Program-made: the position numbers and the translations under genes
Notes under the pieces: generated by a model
Told to the model about the DNA's origin: nothing
The model's database searches: none
Seen by the model: only the letters and a program-made list of their open reading frames with translations
DNA from: Chthoniobacteraceae bacterium
Lineage (GTDB): Bacteria; Verrucomicrobiota; Verrucomicrobiia; Chthoniobacterales; Chthoniobacteraceae
Reading direction: 5' to 3'
Assembly (NCBI GenBank): GCA_028293625.1
Contig: JAQGOL010000035.1
Coordinates: forward strand, 186,001-250,000
DNA length: 64,000 bases
Part shown: one piece after another, positions 54,268-63,411 of the stretch
How the letters are laid out: each line of letters opens with the position of its first letter
Numbering within the stretch: the first letter of the stretch is position 1

Positions 54268-56358
54268 ATGGCCAATCCTCACGCCTTCCTCGCCTTCATC
54301 GACGCGCTCTTCGGAGTAGGCGCAACGCTGCTGCTTTTAATTCTTATAGGCGGCGCTTTTAGTGTTCTCACCTGCTTTCGCAAAGTAGAGCAGGGCCGGG
54401 CAATTATCCGCAACGGACTTCGAGGCACCAAAGTCTCCTTCTCAGGTCTGACCGTCTTTCCGATCATCGACAAAGCCGAGTATATGGATATCTCGGTCAA
54501 ACGAGTCGAGATCGACCGGAACGGCGCCAACGGCTTGATCTGCATGGATAACATGCGTGCCGACATCAAAGTGGCCTTCTTTGTCAGGGTAAACCAAACT
54601 CCGGAGGCCGTGCTCAAAGTTGCCCAATCCATCGGATGCGAACGCGCTTCAAGTCAGCATGCCATCGTTGAGCTCTTCGACGCGAAGCTCTCCGAGGGAC
54701 TTAAAACCGTGGGCCGCCAGTTTCAGTTTGTCGACCTTTACAATTCCCGGGACAAACTCAAGGAAGGCATTTTGCAAAGTATCGGCACCGACCTCAACGG
54801 GTTTGTGCTCGAGGATGTGGCCATTGACTATCTTGAGCAAACACCGGTCGCGTTGCTTAATCACGATAATATCCTCGATGCGGAGGGCATTAAAAAAATC
54901 ATCGAGCTAACGGCTGCGCAGAAAATTCTCGCCAATCAAATCGATCGTGAACGGGAGAAAACCATCACCAAGCAGAACGTCGAAGCAACTGAAACGATCC
55001 TCGCTCTCAACCGGCAGCTCGCCGAAGCCGAACAGAAACAGAAGCGCGAAATTTCAGGAATTGTCGCGCGCGAGGAAGCGGAATCAAAAAAGGTCCAATC
55101 CGAACAACGGCTTCGGGCCGAGCAGGCGCGAATTGCCGTCGACGAGGAACTGCAGGTGGCCGAGGAAAACAAGAACCGCCAGATCATTGTGGCCCAGCGC
55201 AACAAGGAACGGACCGATGGGGTTGAAAAGGAGCGCGTTGAAAAGGATCGCGCGCTTGAGCAGATTGAACGCGAACGGCTCGTTGCGCTGGCCGAGATCG
55301 CCAAGGAAAAAGCGGTTGAGAGCGAACGGAAGCTTATTCAGAATGTCATCCGCGAGCGCCTGGAGGTGGAGAAGACTGTCGTTATTGAGCAGCAACGCAT
55401 TAAAGACACCGAAGCCTTTGCAACGGCCGATCGGGAGAAAAAGGTCGCGGTGACCGCGGCGGAAAAGCAGGCGGAGTCCGAGTTGATCCGCGACATCAAG
55501 GCGGCGGAAGCGGCAAAAAAATCGGCGGAGCTGCGGGCCGATCAGGAGATGGTCACCGCTGTGCGCCGCGCAGACGGCGAGAAACAGGCGGCCGAACGCC
55601 ATGCCCAGCAACGGATTATTACCGCCGACGCCGAGCTTGCCGCCGCTTCCAAAGAGTCGGCGGCCAAAAAAGTGCTGGCTGAAGCGGTAACGGCGGAAGC
55701 GGCGGCCACCGGCCTGGCTGATGCCCAGGTGCAGGAAGCAAAAGCCGGTGCCTTGCAAAAACAGGGTGCCGCCGAGGCCGAAGTCATGCAACTCAAGGCG
55801 AGTGCGGAAGCGGAAGGAATCACGCGCAAAGCCGAAGCGATGAAGCTCTTTGATGAGGTGGGCAAGGAACACGAGGAGTTTAAGCTGCGTTTGGCCAAAG
55901 AGCGCGATGTGGAGTTGGCGCATATCCAGGCGCAGGCCAATATTGCGAGCAGCCAGGCGGAGGTTTTGGGCGAGGCGCTCAAGAGCGCCAAAATTGACAT
56001 TGTTGGCGGAGACGGAGCGTTCTTTGACCGGATCACTGGAGCGATCTCCAGCGGTAAAGCGCTTGAGCGCTTAATACGGAACAGTCCGACATTAAGCGAT
56101 GTAAAGGAGACGTTTTTCAACGCGGATCCCGAGTATTTTCACGCGCAGGTTCGCACTTACGTGGATCGGTTCGGACTAAGCAGCGAGGACGTTAAGAATC
56201 TTAGTATCGCCACCGCTCTTACCCAGATGCTGACCCTAACCGACGATGCCAAAACAAAAGGGCTTTTAACCGGGCTGCTTGGCCAGGCTAAACGTCTCGG
56301 TCTTGATGGCATTGCCCTTTCCAGCCTGCATCAAAATGGCGTTGCCCGTTCCGCTTAA
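54268..56358 (+). CDS. Flotillin (SPFH/band 7; YqiK-like)
   Basis: 696 residues. N-terminal membrane anchor near 14-35 and an SPFH domain to about residue 230 (V-F-P-I-I-D-K-A-E-Y-M-D-I-S-V). The centre, about 225-560, is a long Ala/Glu/Lys-rich coiled coil with flotillin-style A-E-A repeats. The C-terminal about 100 residues include I-V-G-G-D-G-A-F-F-D-R-I, the YqiK ending. Flotillins scaffold detergent-resistant membrane patches. It follows the OB-fold gene by 13 nt and overlaps the ATPase gene by 23 nt, so all three probably form one coupled unit. Confidence 0.93.
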   Translation: MANPHAFLAFIDALFGVGATLLLLILIGGAFSVLTCFRKVEQGRAIIRNGLRGTKVSFSGLTVFPIIDKAEYMDISVKRVEIDRNGANGLICMDNMRADIKVAFFVRVNQTPEAVLKVAQSIGCERASSQHAIVELFDAKLSEGLKTVGRQFQFVDLYNSRDKLKEGILQSIGTDLNGFVLEDVAIDYLEQTPVALLNHDNILDAEGIKKIIELTAAQKILANQIDREREKTITKQNVEATETILALNRQLAEAEQKQKREISGIVAREEAESKKVQSEQRLRAEQARIAVDEELQVAEENKNRQIIVAQRNKERTDGVEKERVEKDRALEQIERERLVALAEIAKEKAVESERKLIQNVIRERLEVEKTVVIEQQRIKDTEAFATADREKKVAVTAAEKQAESELIRDIKAAEAAKKSAELRADQEMVTAVRRADGEKQAAERHAQQRIITADAELAAASKESAAKKVLAEAVTAEAAATGLADAQVQEAKAGALQKQGAAEAEVMQLKASAEAEGITRKAEAMKLFDEVGKEHEEFKLRLAKERDVELAHIQAQANIASSQAEVLGEALKSAKIDIVGGDGAFFDRITGAISSGKALERLIRNSPTLSDVKETFFNADPEYFHAQVRTYVDRFGLSSEDVKNLSIATALTQMLTLTDDAKTKGLLTGLLGQAKRLGLDGIALSSLHQNGVARSA

Positions 56359-59300
56359 CTTCGAGGCAGACCCGCTGCTCGATCAAGGCACCTACGAGAT
56401 TCTGCGCGGCCGCCTTGTCGCGCACGGTGCGCAATTGCGTGAGCGGTTGGAGAGGTTAAATGCCGCCCGCCAAAGCGTGTTCGGTTCCATTCCCACGACA
56501 CTGCTTGCCACCGAGCGGGTGACGACCAAAAACAACTGCACGCCCCGCGATATCATCCCCATCGGCGAAAGCCGGTTTTTGCTCGGCTATAATGTGCATG
56601 TCGGGCTCCGCAGCGAAATAAAGCTCGAAGACGTTTTCGCCCTTTATGAATGCCAGGGACGCGCATTTAGGGAACTGCCACTTGAAGCCATCGCCGATCC
56701 CACTTTTCAGTCCGACTTCAAGAGCCTGTATAAGTATTACAAAGAAACAATCTTCACCAAGTTTTCGATTCTCGAGCCGCATCTCTTCATGGAGTTCCGG
56801 ATCGGCAAGAGCATCACCGATATCAAGACGTTCAAGTGGCTCTGCCAGGATGGTCTGCTTGCTTACCAGGGAAACCGATTCGATCACGAATACCAGTTCC
56901 CGCCCGAGCACGAGTTTAGCTGGATCCGGACCCACCGCGAACTACACCGGTCCGGGCTTCACCCTCATATCTCCATTGAGGACCGGGTCTTTGTAGAATG
57001 CGTGGGCGGCGATCTTACAATTAAGGTTGAAGATAACACCGCGACCGGTCAGGGGATTTATTCGGAGAATGTTGATCACCGGGATCAAACTCTCGATGAC
57101 GCCGAGATTTTTTACGCATCGGTTGGAAATCTTGTGCTCCTCAAGATCCGGCCATACCAGGAAAAGGCATTTCGTTATTTTGTCTTCAATGAAAAGCTCA
57201 AGGAAGCCCGGCGCATTGATGCGATAGCGGACTCCTGCGTGCTGCTTCCTGACGGTCACGGGATCATTTTCTCCCACGGTTATTATCTGCAAAGCGGCGA
57301 GTTCAAGATTTTCGATACGGCTTTGGAAGGGATGGTTTTCTACAAGCGCATCGCTTCGCCCAACGGCGAGGACACACTCTTTACATTCTACCATCGGGAG
57401 AGTGGCGATTACATTCTGCTCTCTTACAATCTTATCGCCCGAGCGGTCGAGACACCGATTATCTGCAGCGGTTTTTCTCTTTTCGAGAACGGCGAGATGG
57501 CGCTTTTCCGAAGCGATCTCCAACCGCAGAAACATCATGTGGTGCAGGTCTGGCAAACTCCTTATGTCGGCCCGGCGTGGCAGCCGGAAGTGCAGCCGAC
57601 AAGCTATCTGTATAAAATTGGAAATCCGGCGCTGGTCGGCGCGATGGCTGAATGCCAGGGCATTCTCACCCTGCTCAGTAAGAACGACAGTTATAGCGGT
57701 CTTTATCTCGATCTTGTAAAGGAATCAGGTGCGATTCTTGACGCCTATTTCTGGCTGGACCGCGAGGATGCCTGCAATCTGCAGGAACCGCTTGTTGAGA
57801 TCAGGCAGGCAGCCACAGCGGCGCTCGCGGAATTCGACAAGGTTGAGAATATCAAGCGGAGAACCGCGGCCGAAGCGCAGCGAGTCCTTGAACAGGCCAG
57901 TGCTATTCTCGATTTGCTTCCCACGCAAAGCTTCAAACAAATCGGCGCATTTGTTGCCCGGCTCGCCGAGTTGCGCGGCATCCGTGGAAGCCTGATTTCG
58001 CTTAAGGAACTGCGATATATCGATTTGCCACGAGTTGGCGAGACCGAGCAGCAGGTTGTCGTGGCGGCCGGGCAACTGGCTGAACGCACAGTGGCGTTTC
58101 TTCTTAAACCCGAAGCGCTGGACCCTCTCCGTGATCAAGTCCGCGCGCTCAAGGACGCCGTTGCTGCACTAACCAAAGTGACTGTTGCCCAAGCGCTCGA
58201 GGAGCAGATGGGCGTGGCGGCTCGGGAGCTCGATCTTCTGATTGAAACCGTTAGCAACCTTAAAATCCAGGATGCCACTGAGACTACCCGAATCATCGAG
58301 AACGTTTCGGCAATCTATGCCGTGCTCAACCAGGCGCGCGCAGGGCTCAAGCAGAAGGTTCGTGAACTGCGCGGAAACGAAGCGATCGCCGAGTTTGGCG
58401 CCCAGTCGCGTTTGCTTGACCAGGGACTGGCTAACTTTCTGGATCTTTGTGCCACACCCGAAAAGTGCGATGAATACCTGAATCGGCTACTGGTTCAGGT
58501 GGAAGAACTTGAAGCACGCTTTTCCGATTTTGACGAGTTTGTAGTAGAGCTCTCCGAAAAGCGCACTTTATTGGCGAGCGCATTTGAATCGCGCAAGATT
58601 GAGTTGATTGAAGTGCGCAATCGCAAGAGCCATGGCTTGCTCACCGCGGCGGAACGCATTCTCAAGGCGATCAAACATCGCGCCGATCACCTTGAAAGCC
58701 TCGACGCGATCAATGCCTACTTTGCGTCCGATCTCATGGTCGAAAAAGTGCGCGACCAAATCGCGCAGCTGATCGCTTTGAGCGATAGCGTCAAGGCCGA
58801 CGACCTTGGCAGCCGGCTCAAAACAATCCGCGAGGATGCCGGCCGCCAACTCAAGGATCGGCAGGAACTTTTTGCCGGTGGCGCCAACTGCATCCAGCTT
58901 GGCCGTCATCAGTTTCTCGTTAATACCCAGGAACTCGACCTTACCGTCGTCCAACGCGGCGGGGAGATGAATTTGCACCTGACCGGGACCAGCTTTTTTG
59001 AGCCGATCATCGACCCGGCTTTCCTTGCCACCCGGCCGGTTTGGGAACTGGAAGTCGTTTCTGAATCTTCAGAAGTTTACCGGGCGGAGTATCTGGCCTT
59101 TCGGATATTGGAAAATACCAAGCCGGATGAAGCGGTTTCCTGGAGCGAAGAAACACGGCTTGCCAGGGTGACGGAGTTTATGAGCCCGCGGTATGCGGAG
59201 GGTTATGTGAAAGGGGTCCATGATGGCGACGCCGCGAAGATCCTTGGCACATTGCTTGAAATGCACGCGAGCCTCGGGCTTTTGCGCTACTCAAGCCAGG

Positions 59301-61453
59301 CCCGCGCTTGCGCGGCACTCTTTTGGCAGCATTTTCCCGAAGGTGAACGCCGCTCTCTTCTTACTGCCAAACTGCGCGGTTACGCGACGATGAAACAGCT
59401 CTTTCCCGGAGCCGAGCTTCAATCTTCCTATATCGGGGAGTTACAAACGCTGCTTGGTGAATGGACAGGCCGTACCGCAATTTTTGATGCGAGTTGCCTT
59501 ACTCAAGCCGCCGAGTACCTCTATTTTCAAATCAAACGCGGCGGCAATTTCGTTGCCAGCCCGCAGGCAGCACGATTGCTTCATGCCTTCCGCCAGCATC
59601 TGAGCGTGAGAGGATTTGAGGATGCGTTCCAAGCCATTCGTGCTTCGGTGGAAGCGGATCTCGCCAGCTTGTTTGTCATCGTTCGCGATTGGCTTGGCGC
59701 TTTTATTCGCAATGCCGGGGACGACGGCGCGCTGGAGTTTCTGGATGAAGCTGGTTGGCTGCTTTTGCGCGGCACCACCTCGGAGCTGGACATCATCGAC
59801 GCTTCGGTAGCGCGCGAGGTTGAGGGGCTGCTGGGCAGTCATCCCTTGCTGCAGGGCGGGCGTCTCGTGGTGCATTACATTCGCTTCATGGAAAAGCTGC
59901 GGACCCATACGCTCACGGTCGTCCCGGCCTTTGAATGCTGTCAGCGACTTAAAAAGCAGCATATTGAAGAAGCTCGCGTGCGGCTTCAGCTTGAGAACTT
60001 CAAGCCTAAGGTTCTTACTTCATTTGTTCGCAATCGCCTGATTGACAGCGCCTATCTGGGGCTCATCGGCGATAATCTGGCCAAACAGATAGGGACCGCC
60101 GGCGATACCAAGCGGACTGATCGGATGGGGTTGCTTCTGCTGGTCTCGCCTCCCGGCTATGGAAAGACGACGCTGATGGAATACCTGGCAAGCCGCCTGG
60201 GTATTGTTTTCGTTAAAATCAACGGTCCCGCCATCGGCCATCGCGTGACCTCACTGGATCCGGCTGAAGCGCCCAATGCTTCCGCACGGGAAGAGCTCGC
60301 GAAACTCAATCTTGCCTTTGAGATGGGTGACAATGTCCTGGTTTGCCTTGATGACATCCAACATCTCAATCCGGAGTTATTGCAGAAATTCATCTCCCTC
60401 TGCGATGGCTCCCGGCGGATTGAAGGCGTCCATGGCGGGAAACCGCGCACCTACGATTTCAGAGGCAAAAAAGTAATCGTTGTGATGGCTGGCAACCCTT
60501 ACACCGAGAGCGGCGAGAAGTTCCAGATTCCAGACATGCTGGCCAACCGTGCCGATACCTATAATCTGGGGGACGTCGCGGGGAGCCATGCGGAGGCTTT
60601 CAAATCGAGTTACCTGGAGAACGCGGCGGCTTCCAACCCGGCTTTGGGGCGCGTTGCCGGTCGCAGCCGCAAGGATCTATTGACTTTAATTCAGCTGGCC
60701 GAGCTTGGGCCGCGGGACGGGCTTGCTTTTGAAGGAACCTATTCGCCGGAGGAGCTTGGCGAATTCGTGAAGGTCATGCGGATGATGCTGCGGTTGCGTG
60801 ATGTTGTCCTGCGCGTCAACGAAGAATATATCCGCTCGGCTGCCCAAGCGGATGCCTATAGGACCGAGCCGGCTTTCAAGCTTCAAGGCTCCTATCGCAA
60901 TATGAACCGGCTTGCCGAGAAAGTCGCCCCGGTCATGAATGCGAGCGAACTTGAAGCCCTCATTCAGGAGCACTATCGAAATGAGGCGCAAACGTTGACC
61001 AAAGGCGCGGAAGCCAATTTGCTCAAGCTCCGGGAACTTACCGGTGCCCTTACTCCGGAGGAAGCGGTACGCTGGGAAACGATCTGTAAGACTTTCCGTA
61101 AAAACCAGCTGTTTCAAGGCGGCGACGAACGGGATCCGGTATCGCAGGTTGTCCGTCAACTCTCAGCCTGCTTTGATGGGATTGATTCCATCAAGGAAGT
61201 TCTTTCAGCCGGTTTCCGTGATCGGCTCAGCCCGCACGTTCCATCAGTGACTCTAATCATTGCGCCTCCTTCGGGCATGCCCGTCGCCGCCCGGGATGTT
61301 CCAAGCGGGAACGAGAATTTCAGTGCCGGAATCCGCGAAGTGCAGATTGATCAGGAAACGCTGGCGGAGATTTGGAAAGTAATTGAAGAGCGGCGAACGG
61401 CCGGCCTGCCCGCACAGGTATGCCGTTCATTGGATCTATCTTCCGGGAAGTAG
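56336..61453 (+). CDS. Giant AAA+ ATPase (DNA-repair-ATPase / DUF3686-like)
   Basis: A 1705-residue cytoplasmic protein without signal or membrane helix. Residues about 20-450 form a beta-rich region I associate with DUF3686; 450-850 is mainly helical/coiled coil; 860-1250 is a further large helical region; an AAA+ domain spans about 1260-1450: G1274-Y-G-K-T1278 (Walker A, K1277), D1339-D1340 in C-L-D-D-I (Walker B) and sensor-1-like N1387 in M-A-G-N-P-Y. The Walker B reads D-D rather than D-E. Related proteins are often named 'DNA repair ATPase', without experimental support that I know of. Start at ATG 56336 lies inside the flotillin gene, implying translational coupling. Confidence 0.9.
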   Translation: MALPVPLNFEADPLLDQGTYEILRGRLVAHGAQLRERLERLNAARQSVFGSIPTTLLATERVTTKNNCTPRDIIPIGESRFLLGYNVHVGLRSEIKLEDVFALYECQGRAFRELPLEAIADPTFQSDFKSLYKYYKETIFTKFSILEPHLFMEFRIGKSITDIKTFKWLCQDGLLAYQGNRFDHEYQFPPEHEFSWIRTHRELHRSGLHPHISIEDRVFVECVGGDLTIKVEDNTATGQGIYSENVDHRDQTLDDAEIFYASVGNLVLLKIRPYQEKAFRYFVFNEKLKEARRIDAIADSCVLLPDGHGIIFSHGYYLQSGEFKIFDTALEGMVFYKRIASPNGEDTLFTFYHRESGDYILLSYNLIARAVETPIICSGFSLFENGEMALFRSDLQPQKHHVVQVWQTPYVGPAWQPEVQPTSYLYKIGNPALVGAMAECQGILTLLSKNDSYSGLYLDLVKESGAILDAYFWLDREDACNLQEPLVEIRQAATAALAEFDKVENIKRRTAAEAQRVLEQASAILDLLPTQSFKQIGAFVARLAELRGIRGSLISLKELRYIDLPRVGETEQQVVVAAGQLAERTVAFLLKPEALDPLRDQVRALKDAVAALTKVTVAQALEEQMGVAARELDLLIETVSNLKIQDATETTRIIENVSAIYAVLNQARAGLKQKVRELRGNEAIAEFGAQSRLLDQGLANFLDLCATPEKCDEYLNRLLVQVEELEARFSDFDEFVVELSEKRTLLASAFESRKIELIEVRNRKSHGLLTAAERILKAIKHRADHLESLDAINAYFASDLMVEKVRDQIAQLIALSDSVKADDLGSRLKTIREDAGRQLKDRQELFAGGANCIQLGRHQFLVNTQELDLTVVQRGGEMNLHLTGTSFFEPIIDPAFLATRPVWELEVVSESSEVYRAEYLAFRILENTKPDEAVSWSEETRLARVTEFMSPRYAEGYVKGVHDGDAAKILGTLLEMHASLGLLRYSSQARACAALFWQHFPEGERRSLLTAKLRGYATMKQLFPGAELQSSYIGELQTLLGEWTGRTAIFDASCLTQAAEYLYFQIKRGGNFVASPQAARLLHAFRQHLSVRGFEDAFQAIRASVEADLASLFVIVRDWLGAFIRNAGDDGALEFLDEAGWLLLRGTTSELDIIDASVAREVEGLLGSHPLLQGGRLVVHYIRFMEKLRTHTLTVVPAFECCQRLKKQHIEEARVRLQLENFKPKVLTSFVRNRLIDSAYLGLIGDNLAKQIGTAGDTKRTDRMGLLLLVSPPGYGKTTLMEYLASRLGIVFVKINGPAIGHRVTSLDPAEAPNASAREELAKLNLAFEMGDNVLVCLDDIQHLNPELLQKFISLCDGSRRIEGVHGGKPRTYDFRGKKVIVVMAGNPYTESGEKFQIPDMLANRADTYNLGDVAGSHAEAFKSSYLENAAASNPALGRVAGRSRKDLLTLIQLAELGPRDGLAFEGTYSPEELGEFVKVMRMMLRLRDVVLRVNEEYIRSAAQADAYRTEPAFKLQGSYRNMNRLAEKVAPVMNASELEALIQEHYRNEAQTLTKGAEANLLKLRELTGALTPEEAVRWETICKTFRKNQLFQGGDERDPVSQVVRQLSACFDGIDSIKEVLSAGFRDRLSPHVPSVTLIIAPPSGMPVAARDVPSGNENFSAGIREVQIDQETLAEIWKVIEERRTAGLPAQVCRSLDLSSGK

Positions 61454-61475
61454 CCCACCCTGAAAGCACGCTTTT

Positions 61476-61510
61476 AATCGTAATCTCCGTGTGCCCGGAG
61501 GATTACGATT
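61476..61510 (+). other. Hairpin at the end of the flotillin/ATPase operon
   Basis: Arms 61476-61489 and 61496-61510 give a 14-bp stem with one bulged base and a six-base loop, 22 nt after the ATPase stop. There is no U-tract after it on either strand, so termination would have to be Rho-dependent or the hairpin may protect the 3' end. It stands between convergent genes. Confidence 0.6.
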
Positions 61511-61547
61511 GCCAGGGTGACAAGACTGCCATCATCGTCGGATGAGC

Positions 61548-62270
61548 TCAGAGCTGGGAAACAAACTGCTCGCGCGCGGCTGCGGCGCGGGCGTATTGGC
61601 GTGCCTGTTGCCAGCCTCGGCTGCAATGCATGAATACAAACGCAGCCATGATACCGATCCAGACCGAGTGCAACCAAAAGGCCACCGCGACCAGCCCGGC
61701 TACTCCGATAAAGCCGATGCTAGTTGCTACGAATAAACTGCGGATAGGTCCCAGCCAGAACCAAAGCAGTGAACGCAGAATTTGTCCGCCATCGAGCGGG
61801 TAGATCGGGAGGATGTTAAAAATAAGAAGAGCCAGATTAATACTCGCGGCCGCTTCGACTAGTAAAATGAGGTTGGGCGTTACGTGCCATCCGGAACGCC
61901 GGAAGAAAAATAGAAGACCGAATGTAATCGGCAACAGCACAACATTGACCAGCGGACCGGCGGCGATACTCCAAAGGGTGGCGCCGGGACGCGGCGGCGG
62001 CGCAACATAAGCGACTCCGCCCAAGGGCCAGAGAATGATTTCGTTTGCCTGGCCGCCAACCTGCCGGCAGGCAAGGGAATGGCCAAACTCGTGAAGCAGC
62101 ACGATCAAAAAGAGCATCAGATACTCCAATACATTCCATGTAAGCGAAGAGTAATATCCCTTCCGATTTTGAATCGAGTAGGCTGCAACCACAAACCATG
62201 ACCAATGAAGGGAGACCTCAATCCCGGCGATCTTGAATAAATGAAAGGCTCCTGAACGGGTCGGTAACAT
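61548..62270 (-). CDS. Site-2 protease family (M50) intramembrane metalloprotease
   Basis: 240 residues from ATG 62270; a TTG at 62306 would add 12. Five to six hydrophobic helices; zinc site H60-E61-F-G-H64 and the second ligand in P-L-D160-G-G-Q. This is the compact SpoIVFB-like type without PDZ or CBS domains. Such proteases release membrane-bound regulators. It ends tail-to-tail with the giant ATPase gene; a functional link is possible but not shown. Confidence 0.9.
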   Translation of the reverse strand: MLPTRSGAFHLFKIAGIEVSLHWSWFVVAAYSIQNRKGYYSSLTWNVLEYLMLFLIVLLHEFGHSLACRQVGGQANEIILWPLGGVAYVAPPPRPGATLWSIAAGPLVNVVLLPITFGLLFFFRRSGWHVTPNLILLVEAAASINLALLIFNILPIYPLDGGQILRSLLWFWLGPIRSLFVATSIGFIGVAGLVAVAFWLHSVWIGIMAAFVFMHCSRGWQQARQYARAAAAREQFVSQL

Positions 62271-62348
62271 GCCGGAGACCGATAACAGACTTAACCACCG
62301 CCACAACCCTGATTTTCGACGCGCGGACGGCGCCGGCCCGCGCTGCGG

Positions 62349-63392
62349 CTAGCTTTCCAAAGCGGCTTGAAGATCGTGCCCGATCTTTTTTAGTGAATAA
62401 CTGGCTGCAATCGAATCGACGCCGGCCGCGCCGAGTTGTTCGCGCAATCCGGGCGATTCTTTTAGGGCGAGTAATTTTTGTTCAACCTCGGTTTGTAGGT
62501 CGAGGTCGACGATCAAACCTGTAATGCCCTCTTCGACTTGCTCCAACATGCCGCAGTCGTTGTTTACCATCACCGGAAGTCCCGATGCCTGAGCTTCAAG
62601 CACAACGTAAGGAAAAGCATCCAGGCCCGAAAAATGAATGAAAGCATCGTGCCGCGCGTAAAGCGAACCGATGCCGGCAACGTGTCCAAGGAAATCAATT
62701 TCCTTGCCGTAACGTGCGCGAAATTGGGCGAGCGCGATGCCGGTGCCGGCCACGGAGATTTCAATCCCGTGCTTGCGAAGAAACGTTGCGGAACGCTCAA
62801 AAAACAGACCCATCGGCGCGACTTTTTGCGGGTAGTTGAAGTTGGTTACAGCCAGGAGCCGCAATGATGAACCGCTATGGATGCGCCGATTAAATGCAGC
62901 GGGATCGCAGGGAATCCGCACGACGCTGCTTTTCGCGTGGATTCCAAGCCGGCGCACAATCCAATGCGAGACCGGCACATAACGATCCACGAAACGGAAA
63001 AGCAGCCGGTCAAGTCCAAGCGACATCATCCCGCGCGCCAGCGGCGCCCATTGACAATGCCGAAAATGAAACCGGATCTGGTCCCGCGATTCGGCGAAAA
63101 GATCGCCCCGCAACCGCATCAGCACCGTGGCATTGCGCGGTTTGGCCAGGCCGAGGATTGTGGCCAGAAAAACCGAGCTCATGTCGGTGAAGACGTGGGT
63201 AAACCCGTGGTTGCCGCCGCAGAGCAGCGTCCAGAGCTCAATGAGAAACCGCGCGTGCGGGAATCGTCCGGCCTGGCAGATTTTCTCCCAGTCGATGATT
63301 TCAAGTTGCACACCGATTGCTTTGAGCGGTCGCACAATTTCGCGATGGCCGCGTTCGCCGGTGATCACGGCAAGGATTTTTTTTGAGTTCAA
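62349..63392 (-). CDS. Glycosyltransferase family 4
   Basis: 347 residues, GT-B fold. Visible: N-terminal I-L-A-V-I-T-G-E-R-G-H-R; central V-T-N-F-N-Y-P-Q-K-V-A-P; D-F-L-G-H-V-A; and C-terminal G-L-D-A-F-P-Y-V-V-L-E-A-Q-A-S-G-L-P-V, the retaining GT4 E-x7-E-like region. The start is TTG at 63392, next to an eight-base A-run; no Shine-Dalgarno is visible. No neighbours point to its glycan. Confidence 0.85.
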   Translation of the reverse strand: MNSKKILAVITGERGHREIVRPLKAIGVQLEIIDWEKICQAGRFPHARFLIELWTLLCGGNHGFTHVFTDMSSVFLATILGLAKPRNATVLMRLRGDLFAESRDQIRFHFRHCQWAPLARGMMSLGLDRLLFRFVDRYVPVSHWIVRRLGIHAKSSVVRIPCDPAAFNRRIHSGSSLRLLAVTNFNYPQKVAPMGLFFERSATFLRKHGIEISVAGTGIALAQFRARYGKEIDFLGHVAGIGSLYARHDAFIHFSGLDAFPYVVLEAQASGLPVMVNNDCGMLEQVEEGITGLIVDLDLQTEVEQKLLALKESPGLREQLGAAGVDSIAASYSLKKIGHDLQAALES

Positions 63393-63411
63393 AATAGAGA
63401 AGGGAGCCGGG

